A stretch of 64,000 nt of DNA from Clostridium estertheticum. Lineage in GTDB: Bacteria; Bacillota; Clostridia; Clostridiales; Clostridiaceae. Both the position numbers and the translations under genes were made by a program. The notes below the pieces were generated by a model. It did no database searches and had not been told where the DNA came from. It saw only the letters and a program-made list of their open reading frames with translations. This document shows, one piece after another, positions 54,209 through 61,746 of the stretch (positions are counted from its first letter, which is position 1; every line of letters starts with the position of its first letter). The stretch spans positions 434,001-498,000 of the forward strand of contig NZ_CP086239.1 of assembly GCF_026650985.1 (NCBI RefSeq), given 5' to 3'.

Positions 54209-55445
54209 CGGCTTTCTTTCACAAGAAGAAATCGACGCTCTCTTAAATGGAGACGGTGCGGATAAAGCTCCAACTGCAGACTCTGCAAAAGAAGACGCTA
54301 CATTAGCAGCGAACTCGGCTGAGGGATTAGATACTAAGGGCATAAGTGAAGATAAAGATATAAAGACTGAATCTATAGAAACATTTGAATTAACAGATAG
54401 TGAGAAAGATTTGTTAGGTGAAGTTGGAAATATTTCTATGGGATCAGCATCTACTGCTTTGTCAACTATTGTAGGCCAACCAGTTAACATTGCAACACCG
54501 GTGGTTACGGTAAGTACACTCAAACAACTAAGAGGTACATTTGAGATTCCCAATATTGCTTTAGACGTTAAATTTACAAGTGGTATTGCGGGAGGGAACC
54601 TTTTAGTAATTAAGAATACTGATGCGGCAGTTATAGCCAGTTTGATGATGGGTGGAGATGGTAACATAGAAGGTAAGCCAGAGCTATCAGAAATTGAACT
54701 TAGCGCAGTATCGGAAGCTATGAATCAGATGATTGGATCTGCGGCGACATCTATGGCAACAATGTTTGCAAGAGAAGTTAATATTTCACCTCCACAATCT
54801 AAAATATGGGATGAGGGTACTTCACCATTAAATGATGACATAGGTGAAGATGAACAGGTCGTTCAGGTAGCTTTTAAAATGACTATTGGTACATTAGTTG
54901 ATAGTGTTATAATGCAAGTACTCCCTATAGAAACTGCGAAAAAAATAGTAGCTATTATGATGGGTACTGAAGCGAGTGAGGAGTCTGCGAAAGTAGCTGA
55001 ACCTCAAATCGAAACAAAAACACCAGAAGCACATGTAGAGGAACCGCAATATGAACAAAGGAGTGCACAAGAAGCTCCGCAACAAGAATATTATGCGAAA
55101 CCAATTGAAAGACAAGAGCCACAAGTAGAGGTTCGCAAAGCAGCTTTTCAGCCTCTAAAAAAAGCACCACTTTATAATAGTCCCAGAAATATTGATTTAA
55201 TATTAGATGTTCAATTAGAAATTTCTGTAGTGCTTGGTAAAACTAAAAAGAATATAAGAGATATTTTAAATCTTGGTACTGGATCTTTAATTGAGCTTGA
55301 TAAATTGGCGGAAGAGCCAGTAGATATATTAGTAAATGGCAAAAAAGTAGCATATGGCGAAGTTGTAGTAGTAGACGAGAATTTTGGAGTTAGAATTACT
55401 AGTATAATTAGTGGAGAAGAAAGAGTTAAAACTTTAACAGAGTAG
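54201..55445 (+). CDS. fliY: Flagellar motor switch phosphatase FliY
   Basis: A 414-residue switch protein. A FliM-like CheY-P binding N-terminus (FLSQEEIDALLNGDG) is followed by a CheC-like phosphatase domain with GEVGNISMGSASTALSTIV and LSAVSEAMNQMIGSAAT, a charged Glu/Gln/Pro-rich linker (about 265-310), and a C-terminal FliN-type SpoA domain (DLILDVQLEISVVLGKTKK). The ATG at 54201 lies inside the fliM end; the earlier in-frame ATG at 54189 has no site. It replaces FliN in this motor type. Confidence 0.93.
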   Translation: MSNGFLSQEEIDALLNGDGADKAPTADSAKEDATLAANSAEGLDTKGISEDKDIKTESIETFELTDSEKDLLGEVGNISMGSASTALSTIVGQPVNIATPVVTVSTLKQLRGTFEIPNIALDVKFTSGIAGGNLLVIKNTDAAVIASLMMGGDGNIEGKPELSEIELSAVSEAMNQMIGSAATSMATMFAREVNISPPQSKIWDEGTSPLNDDIGEDEQVVQVAFKMTIGTLVDSVIMQVLPIETAKKIVAIMMGTEASEESAKVAEPQIETKTPEAHVEEPQYEQRSAQEAPQQEYYAKPIERQEPQVEVRKAAFQPLKKAPLYNSPRNIDLILDVQLEISVVLGKTKKNIRDILNLGTGSLIELDKLAEEPVDILVNGKKVAYGEVVVVDENFGVRITSIISGEERVKTLTE

Positions 55446-55466
55446 AACTTAAATTACATATTATTT

Positions 55467-55497
55467 AAAAGGAATAAAGAAAATTTATTCCTTTTTT
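55467..55497 (+). terminator. Terminator after fliY
   Basis: AAAAGGAATAAA (55467-55478) pairs with TTTATTCCTTTT (55484-55495), with further T. It closes the che-fliM-fliY unit. Confidence 0.85.
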
Positions 55498-55500
55498 TGT

Positions 55501-55535
55501 TTATCGTATAAACTTTAAAGAATTCTATACGATAA
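55501..55535 (+). promoter_or_regulatory. Sigma-28 (SigD/FliA-type) promoter of flgM within a palindrome
   Basis: TAAA (55509-55512), exactly 15 bases, then TACGATAA (55528-55535), matching the sigma-28 pattern TAAA-N15-GCCGATAA in all but the first two bases of the -10. The -10 is also half of a perfect 10-base inverted repeat, TTATCGTATA (55501-55510) with 55526-55535. It lies directly after the fliY terminator and drives the late flagellar genes, including the anti-sigma factor flgM. Confidence 0.75.
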
Positions 55536-55591
55536 TAGAAGTAGATAAGAAAATCGAGACTTAAAGATATAAAAAGGTAGGAGTGAAAAAA

Positions 55592-55864
55592 ATGAAAATA
55601 GATGGAGTAAAACCAAATGTGGTTAATTTTTATAAAAAAAATACTGTTAAGGCAGAGGTGAAGGTTACTGCAATGCCAAAAGATACTATCGAGTTGTCGG
55701 CAGCAGGAAAAAACCTAAGTGCTTTAGCATTAGATGGTAAATCAGTTAATTCTAATGAGAAAATAGCAACTATTAAAAACAAAGTAAATAATGGTACCTA
55801 CAACGTGGATTCAAAATTAGTAGCTAAAAAAATTATTGATAACATGAAGGGGAGAGATATTTAG
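55592..55864 (+). CDS. flgM: Anti-sigma-28 factor FlgM
   Basis: A 90-residue FlgM that holds sigma-28 inactive until the hook is complete and FlgM is exported. The N-terminus is polar and flexible; the sigma-binding C-terminus is seen in DTIELSAAGKNL and SNEKIATIKNKVNNGTYNVDSKLVAKKIIDNM. GGTAGGAG suits the ATG at 55592; the in-frame GTG at 55583 overlaps that site. The sigma-28 promoter upstream implies negative feedback on its own expression. Confidence 0.92.
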   Translation: MKIDGVKPNVVNFYKKNTVKAEVKVTAMPKDTIELSAAGKNLSALALDGKSVNSNEKIATIKNKVNNGTYNVDSKLVAKKIIDNMKGRDI

Positions 55865-55866
55865 TT

Positions 55867-56277
55867 ATGATGCAAAAACTAAATGATGTTATGATAAACG
55901 AAACGCAGGCGCTTAGAGTTCTTTTATTAGAACTTGAAAATCAACACAAAAACATAGTCACTAATGACATATTTGGAATGGAAGCTTGCGTAAATAAAAT
56001 TAAAGAAGCAAATAAAAACATAGCTCACATGGAAGTGTTGCGAAGAAAAATTACCGAGAACAAAGCTATGGGACCAATAATTGAAGCAGCGAAAGATCCA
56101 GAGCTTGAAAAGAATTTTTATAAAATTAAATTGTTGTTACAAGCTGCAGTATTACAAAAGGACACAAACGAGTTACTTATAAAACAAGGGCTTAGTTTTA
56201 CAAATAGAATGTTAAATGTATTAAATCCAGTACGGGAATCAAAAACTTACAATGGATACGGTAAAGTAAGAAGATAG
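55867..56277 (+). CDS. flgN: FlgN export chaperone
   Basis: A 136-residue, almost entirely helical protein, placed between flgM and flgK as FlgN usually is. It is the export chaperone for the hook-filament junction proteins FlgK and FlgL. It starts two bases after the flgM stop; two adjacent ATG codons (55867, 55870) are possible starts, with GGGGAGAG upstream. The call rests on helical content and position more than on strong motifs. Confidence 0.85.
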   Translation: MMQKLNDVMINETQALRVLLLELENQHKNIVTNDIFGMEACVNKIKEANKNIAHMEVLRRKITENKAMGPIIEAAKDPELEKNFYKIKLLLQAAVLQKDTNELLIKQGLSFTNRMLNVLNPVRESKTYNGYGKVRR

Positions 56278-56291
56278 TAGGAGGTGAGACG

Positions 56292-58085
56292 ATGTCAGGT
56301 TTATATTCAACCTTAAATGTAGCAATAAGAGGTATGAATTCCCAACAAACGGCAATAGATGTAACAAGTCATAATATAGCAAATGCGAACACAGATGGGT
56401 ACTCAAGGCAAAGGGCACTTATGGAGACTACAAGGCCAAGTACTACAAGTACAGGACAATTAGGTACTGGCGTACAGGTTTCATCAATATCAAGGATTAG
56501 AGACACATATTTAGATTATCAGGTAAGAACGGAAAATGGTACCATGGGATTATACCAAGGAAAGGAAAAATTTCTATCTGAGGTAGAGAGTATTTTTAAT
56601 GAAGTTAGCGAAACAGGCGTGTCGAGCATGCTCAGTGAAGTATTTAAGTCTTGGTCATCACTTTCAACAAGTCCAGAAAGCTCAAATACAAGAACTGTAG
56701 TGGCACAAAAATCCAAAGCATTAACGGATCAACTAAATAGTACTTATAACCAGTTATCAAAATTAAAAATTAACTGTCAAGATGTAATCCAGAAGGATGT
56801 AGTAGATATAAATGGTATGCTTGACCAGATAAATGACTTAAATCAACAGGTTATAGGTGTAAAAGTTGGTGGAAATGAACCAAATGACCTAATGGATAAA
56901 AGGGACTTATTAGTAGATCAGTTAAGTTCGAAATTTGGTATTACAATCGATAAGAAAACACTAGCAGGGGAAGATTTAAAAGCTACTGACAATGTAGGGG
57001 GATCAGACCCGACAAAAGATTTGTACCTTGTAAAAAGTAATCCTAATGATGCAGTAAGTAGATTTTCTTATGTTAGTACTATTGTCCCCAAAATTGTACC
57101 GCCAGCAACAGTTGCATCACAAAAACCAGGTGAAGCGGGAAGTTATGATGTTACTTATTATAAAAATGGAGATACATCAACGGATGCAAATAAAGTAACT
57201 ATGACTATGGATTTAACACCTGCACAATATGATAACTTAGATCAAGGTAGGGTTATTTTGGCAGACAAGAAAGGTTATGCTATAGATAAAAACGGAATAA
57301 GACTTGCTGGAACTGATTCTAATAAAAATTCTATTCCAGCAACTGACATTTCGGGATCGGCAGTTGCTACTGGGACTTCTTATGAAATTTTTGAGCCCAA
57401 AACGGGAGAATTAAATGGTTATCAATCTGTACAAACAGATATAGACAACTATATAAGTGATTTAAATAATATGGCAAAAGCTATTGCTTATTCTGTAAAT
57501 GCTGTGCATAGTGGTGAAAGTGATGCAGATAAAGATACACTTAAGTTTTTCGTGAATAGTGCTGATGGCAAAGAAGAAGAAATTACAGCAGGGAACATTG
57601 CAGTTAATAAAAAAATTCTTGATGATGTTATGCTTATTAAGGTTGGTAAAGGTGATACACCTTTACCAACAGATGGGAGTAGAGCATTAGCAATATCAAA
57701 ACTTAAAGATGTAAAATTAAATATCCAAGGTATTGGGGAAAAGACAACAAGAGCCGATCTTCTTAAGGTAAATACTTTTAGTAATGATACTACTTTAGGG
57801 GTTATGATGGTTAATTCTAGTTCAGATGGAATGACTATTAGTGGCGATTTTACTGATATTATCAATAGATTAGCTGATCAGACTCAATATGCTAAAAAAA
57901 CTGTAACTAATAATACAACACTATTGGCGGGCCTTGAGGAATCAAGAACTTCCATATCGGGTGTATCCTTAGATGAGGAAATGGCTAATTTAATCCAATT
58001 TCAACATGCTTATGCAGCTAATGCAAAGATTATTTCAACAGTTGATGAGCTTTTAGATTTAATCGTAAATGGTCTAAAAAAATAG
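56292..58085 (+). CDS. flgK: Hook-filament junction protein FlgK (HAP1)
   Basis: A 597-residue junction protein. The N-terminal helix LYSTLNVAIRGMNSQQTAIDVTSHNIANANTDGYSRQR is diagnostic, and the C-terminal GVSLDEEMANLIQFQHAYAANAKIISTVDELLDLI pairs with it in the rod-like D0/D1 domains. The variable middle forms the outer domains. Length is typical for clostridia (500-650). AGGAGGTGAG precedes the ATG. Confidence 0.95.
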   Translation: MSGLYSTLNVAIRGMNSQQTAIDVTSHNIANANTDGYSRQRALMETTRPSTTSTGQLGTGVQVSSISRIRDTYLDYQVRTENGTMGLYQGKEKFLSEVESIFNEVSETGVSSMLSEVFKSWSSLSTSPESSNTRTVVAQKSKALTDQLNSTYNQLSKLKINCQDVIQKDVVDINGMLDQINDLNQQVIGVKVGGNEPNDLMDKRDLLVDQLSSKFGITIDKKTLAGEDLKATDNVGGSDPTKDLYLVKSNPNDAVSRFSYVSTIVPKIVPPATVASQKPGEAGSYDVTYYKNGDTSTDANKVTMTMDLTPAQYDNLDQGRVILADKKGYAIDKNGIRLAGTDSNKNSIPATDISGSAVATGTSYEIFEPKTGELNGYQSVQTDIDNYISDLNNMAKAIAYSVNAVHSGESDADKDTLKFFVNSADGKEEEITAGNIAVNKKILDDVMLIKVGKGDTPLPTDGSRALAISKLKDVKLNIQGIGEKTTRADLLKVNTFSNDTTLGVMMVNSSSDGMTISGDFTDIINRLADQTQYAKKTVTNNTTLLAGLEESRTSISGVSLDEEMANLIQFQHAYAANAKIISTVDELLDLIVNGLKK

Positions 58086-58123
58086 AAAATAGAACTTATC
58101 TGTATTAATTAAGGGGTGAAGAT

Positions 58124-59803
58124 ATGAGAATAACAAACAAAATGCTTTCAAATAATTTTTTGAGAGATATGAGAGTGAATTTAAATAATTTGAGTACGAT
58201 TCAAACTCAAATGGCTACAGGTAAACAAATAAATAAACCTTCAGATGACCCTGCTAAAGCTTCTAAAATAATGCAAATGTACTCAGAGATAGATGCAAAT
58301 AAACAATATAATGACAATATCACTAATACATCTAATTGGCTAGATATGACAGATACAACATTAGATCAAGTAGGAAAAGTAACTACTAGAATTCAAGAAC
58401 TTTTAGTAGCCGCTGGAAATGGTGGGTATGGTCCAGATGAAAAAACAGCTGTAAAAGATGAAATAAGTCAAAAGGTTGGAGAGCTTTCTCAAATGCTTAA
58501 CACAACCTTTGATGGCAAATATTTGTTTGGAGGTACAAGTGGAATTAGTAAGCCTGTGGGGACTATTGTGGTAGATGGAGAAACTGAGTTAATCAGTAAC
58601 GTAAAGTCACAAGTAGTTGCGAAGCTTACGCCTGGAAAAATGACTTCCCAAAATGTATTAACGACAACAAATTCTGACATAGATTTCGGAACTGATGAAT
58701 TAACTGTCGATGGTCAAACGATTAGTGTGGACTGGGACAGTTTGTTAACTGATGATCAAAAAAAGCAAATTTCAGGAACAACGCCGAGTACTGCAAGTTC
58801 AATTAAAGATACTTTAGTTAATACAATTAATTTAGCAATAGATAATTCAAAAACGGGTGTTTCACATATTTCTGGTTCTTTAAATGCAGGTAATAATATG
58901 GTTCTACAAAGCGGGACCACTGGAACAAAATCTCAAGTTACCATTACCAAAGTCGCTGATACAAATAAATCAATAGGCGCAATAATATTATCCGATACCA
59001 AGGGAACTAAATCAGGATCTTCAAATGTTGGTACTAGCACATATAATGGTAAAGAAATAAATAAAGATGATACAATAAAAATGTCCATAAATGGTATACC
59101 AATGAAAGTAACAATAACAGCTGACATTAGTGATACAACATCTATGGACACTGCGGCTGTGACGCTCACTACTAATATTAATGATACTATAGCAAACATT
59201 AATAAGGCAGCTAATAAAACAAAAGGACAGGTTGGTTTTATTGAGGAAGCTACAGTTACAGCATCGGCGGATGGAAGATTTGCAGTTAATAGTCCATCAG
59301 GTACAATTACATTTTCAGATAATACAGGTGAAACTACAACTAAAGATTTAGGTTTAAGTGGTGGACCAAAAGATACACTATTAGTAGAAGTATCTCAAGG
59401 AGTAACTATGGATTACAATGTAACAGCATCCCAAGTTATAAACTATGGTGATGGTGATAATAATCTTATTAATCTATTGGCAAATATAACTAAACATCTT
59501 GGATCAGATGATGCAAAAGATATTAGCTCTTTGAATGATGCTGATTTAACAGGGATTCAAGCTTTTGCGACCAATGTATTAAAGTTACGTTCAGAAGTTG
59601 GTGCTAAGCAAAATAGTATGGACAGTGCTTTAGCTAGAAATTCGGATCAAAATACTAATATGACAGAAATATTGTCTAAAACAGAAGATATAGATATTAC
59701 TGAAAAAGCAATGGAATATGCTACGATGCAGACAATATATATGGCAGCTCTTCAGACTAGTGCTAAAGTAATTCAACCTTCATTACTTGATTATTTAAGA
59801 TAA
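58124..59803 (+). CDS. flgL: Hook-filament junction protein FlgL (HAP3), enlarged
   Basis: A 559-residue FlgL. The N-terminal MRITNKMLSNNFLRDM and KPSDDPAKASKIMQMYSEI, and the C-terminal SKTEDIDITEKAMEYATMQTIYMAALQTSAKVIQPSLLDYL, are the conserved flagellin-like ends. FlgL is usually about 300 residues; the excess sits in the middle (about 150-480), rich in Thr, Ser, Asp and Gly, so outer domains have been added. A GGGGTGAAG site precedes the ATG. Confidence 0.93.
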   Translation: MRITNKMLSNNFLRDMRVNLNNLSTIQTQMATGKQINKPSDDPAKASKIMQMYSEIDANKQYNDNITNTSNWLDMTDTTLDQVGKVTTRIQELLVAAGNGGYGPDEKTAVKDEISQKVGELSQMLNTTFDGKYLFGGTSGISKPVGTIVVDGETELISNVKSQVVAKLTPGKMTSQNVLTTTNSDIDFGTDELTVDGQTISVDWDSLLTDDQKKQISGTTPSTASSIKDTLVNTINLAIDNSKTGVSHISGSLNAGNNMVLQSGTTGTKSQVTITKVADTNKSIGAIILSDTKGTKSGSSNVGTSTYNGKEINKDDTIKMSINGIPMKVTITADISDTTSMDTAAVTLTTNINDTIANINKAANKTKGQVGFIEEATVTASADGRFAVNSPSGTITFSDNTGETTTKDLGLSGGPKDTLLVEVSQGVTMDYNVTASQVINYGDGDNNLINLLANITKHLGSDDAKDISSLNDADLTGIQAFATNVLKLRSEVGAKQNSMDSALARNSDQNTNMTEILSKTEDIDITEKAMEYATMQTIYMAALQTSAKVIQPSLLDYLR

Positions 59804-59895
59804 ATATTAGTGGTGAAATACTAATTCAGAAATATATGATTAAGAGTGGAAAGCTGTTTTAAAATAATCTTTTACTAAAGGAGTGAAGTTGAAAT

Positions 59896-60330
59896 ATGGA
59901 TATAGTCACTAAGTACCATGGAGTTAGAGAATATAGTAATGAAGATATTATAGTATTTAAAAAAGGTTTACCTGGATTTAAAGAACTAAAAAACTTTATA
60001 ATTTTTCCATTAGAAAAAAATGAAGTTTTTAGTATATTACACTCAATTGAAAATATTGAAGTTGGTCTGGTTTTGGTATCTCCATTTACTATAGCAAAGG
60101 ATTATGAATTTAAAATACCTGACAATTATATAAAAGAGCTTGAAATAGACAAGCCAGAAGAAGTATTGGTATTAACTACAGTAACTTTAAGTTCAAATAT
60201 TAAAAATATGACTACTAATTTAAAGGCTCCTATCATTATTAATGTAAAAGAAAAATTAGGAGAACAGTTAATATTAGATAATGATAAATATAAAATAAAG
60301 GAACCTCTATTTAAAGAAAATGACAATTAA
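59896..60330 (+). CDS. fliW: Flagellar assembly factor FliW
   Basis: A 144-residue FliW, which in Bacillus binds CsrA or flagellin in a partner switch: free FliW blocks CsrA and so lets flagellin be translated. The family core is seen in IIVFKKGLPGFKELKNFIIFPLE, LVLVSPFTIAKDYEFKIPD and NLKAPIIINVKEKLGEQLIL. AAAGGAGTG precedes the ATG. It is directly followed by csrA, as in most Gram-positive bacteria. Confidence 0.94.
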   Translation: MDIVTKYHGVREYSNEDIIVFKKGLPGFKELKNFIIFPLEKNEVFSILHSIENIEVGLVLVSPFTIAKDYEFKIPDNYIKELEIDKPEEVLVLTTVTLSSNIKNMTTNLKAPIIINVKEKLGEQLILDNDKYKIKEPLFKENDN

Positions 60331-60373
60331 AAATTGTTATCTACTTCGTAAAACGGCAAGGTGGGAGGTCTAA

Positions 60374-60949
60374 ATGTTAGTAATAAGTAGAAAAAAAGGT
60401 GAATCCCTACTGATAGGTGAAAACATTGAAATAAATATAGTTAAGATTGAAAATGGCTCTGTAAAAATTTCTATAAATGCACCAAGGGAGATTACTATCT
60501 TAAGAAAAGAACTTTACACGGAGGTTACAGATGAAAATCAAAGGGCTATGGTTTTCGATGCAGAAATTCTAGAAAAATTAAATAATAAATCAGGAGGAAA
60601 TATGGATATTGGAGGTAATATTAAAAACGATTTTATAGATATGAGTAGTTTTCAAAACAAAACAGAAAGTATTAAGATCACAAAACCTGCTGAAAACAAT
60701 AATCAACTAAGGGGTAAAGGTAATAGTGAAAAAGAAGTTAAAAATGCAGTTAATAAGATAAATAAATTTTTAGAGGGTGATGGTACCCATCTTCAATATG
60801 AACAACATGATGTTTTTAATGAGATGATTATAAAGGTTATTGACAACAAGACAGATACAGTCTTAAATGAAATTCCATCAAAACAAATACTAGATATGGT
60901 AGCTAAAATGTGTGAGATGGCTGGTATTTTAGTAGATAAAAAGGCATAA
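60374..60949 (+). CDS. csrA: CsrA-FlaG fusion protein
   Basis: A single 191-codon frame joining two normally separate proteins. Residues 1-76 are a full-length Csr[21 protein letters not shown], then [14 protein letters not shown] with the RNA-binding Arg, then the usual C-terminal helix. Residues 77-191 are a FlaG-type protein ([44 protein letters not shown]). No stop lies between them. A strong AGGAGG at 60592-60597 and an in-frame ATG at 60602 (codon 77) remain, so free FlaG could also be made. FliW, the CsrA antagonist, is encoded just upstream. A sequencing error is possible but would need the loss of a stop codon in frame. Confidence 0.88.
   Translation: MLVISRKKGESLLIGENIEINIVKIENGSVKISINAPREITILRKELYTEVTDENQRAMVFDAEILEKLNNKSGGNMDIGGNIKNDFIDMSSFQNKTESIKITKPAENNNQLRGKGNSEKEVKNAVNKINKFLEGDGTHLQYEQHDVFNEMIIKVIDNKTDTVLNEIPSKQILDMVAKMCEMAGILVDKKA
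60592..60604 (+). promoter_or_regulatory. Internal ribosome-binding site and ATG at the csrA/flaG join
   Basis: AGGAGG followed by four bases and ATG, lying in frame inside the fused gene. It is as good as any ribosome-binding site in this operon. Its GGA-containing sequence could itself be a CsrA target, which would allow CsrA to damp FlaG synthesis; that part is inference. Confidence 0.7.
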
Positions 60950-61000
60950 TTTAAATGCAAAAATGAATTAACCCACTCGAATAAAGCTGGGAGGATTATT

Positions 61001-61291
61001 ATGGAATTCAAATTAAACAAAATAGATGTTGAAATAAGACGAAGAGTTAAGGACACAACGAAATCAGGAGTAGTGCATAGAAAAGGTGAGATAACAGTAA
61101 ATAAAGATAGAAATCCTAAAAATAATTCTGAGACATATGAGGAATTCAAGGGCAAAATTTCAAAATATAATAAAAAACATAAAATAACTGTAGGGGCATA
61201 CAAAAATGAACAATATGACGTACAGGTTTTTAAAGAAACTTTAGAAAAAGAACAAAGGATCATCGGGAATTTTATAGATACTAAAAAGTAG
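61001..61291 (+). CDS. Small basic protein of the flagellar operon, unknown
   Basis: A 96-residue, strongly basic protein (many Lys and Arg) with no membrane segment. It begins EFKLNKIDVEIRRRVKD and has a central lysine-rich stretch (GKISKYNKKHKITVG). I do not recognise a family. It lies between csrA/flaG and fliS, 12 bases before fliS, behind a GGGAGG site, so it is translated with the late flagellar genes. A role as chaperone, RNA-binding or assembly factor is possible but unsupported. Confidence 0.75.
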   Translation: MEFKLNKIDVEIRRRVKDTTKSGVVHRKGEITVNKDRNPKNNSETYEEFKGKISKYNKKHKITVGAYKNEQYDVQVFKETLEKEQRIIGNFIDTKK

Positions 61292-61303
61292 GGGTGAAGG
61301 AAT

Positions 61304-61699
61304 ATGGCAATGAACGCTTATGGTAATGCATTTAATACTTATAAAAGCAATAGCGTAAATTTCGCATCAAAGGATCAATTACTTTTGATGTTAGTAGATG
61401 GGGCAGCAAAATTTTCAAAAATAGGTAGACAGGCCATAATAGACAAAGATGTTAAAAAGGCTCATGAAAACATTGTAAAAACTCAAAATATATTTTATGA
61501 GTTAATGGCAACATTAGATGTGCCAAAAGGTGGAGACTGGGCAGAAAGTTTAATGAAGGTTTATGATTTTATAACGCGAAAACTTACTGAGGCTAACATT
61601 AAGAAAAGCGAAAAAATCATGGATGAGATAATTCCGTTAATTGAAGATGTTCGTGATACTTGGAATGAGGCTTTTAAAAAATCTAAGGGAAGCAAGTAA
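61304..61699 (+). CDS. fliS: Flagellin export chaperone FliS
   Basis: A 131-residue helical chaperone for flagellin. Diagnostic segments are NAYGNAFNTYKSNSVNFASKDQLLLMLVDGAAKF and the helix RDTWNEAFKKSKG at the end. In Bacillus FliS also promotes FliW release from flagellin, tying it to the FliW-CsrA switch encoded just upstream. AGGGGTGAAGG precedes the ATG. Confidence 0.93.
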   Translation: MAMNAYGNAFNTYKSNSVNFASKDQLLLMLVDGAAKFSKIGRQAIIDKDVKKAHENIVKTQNIFYELMATLDVPKGGDWAESLMKVYDFITRKLTEANIKKSEKIMDEIIPLIEDVRDTWNEAFKKSKGSK

Positions 61700-61746
61700 A
61701 GAAACTGTTTTAATTTTTGAAAATAAATTTAAAGGGATGACTATAT

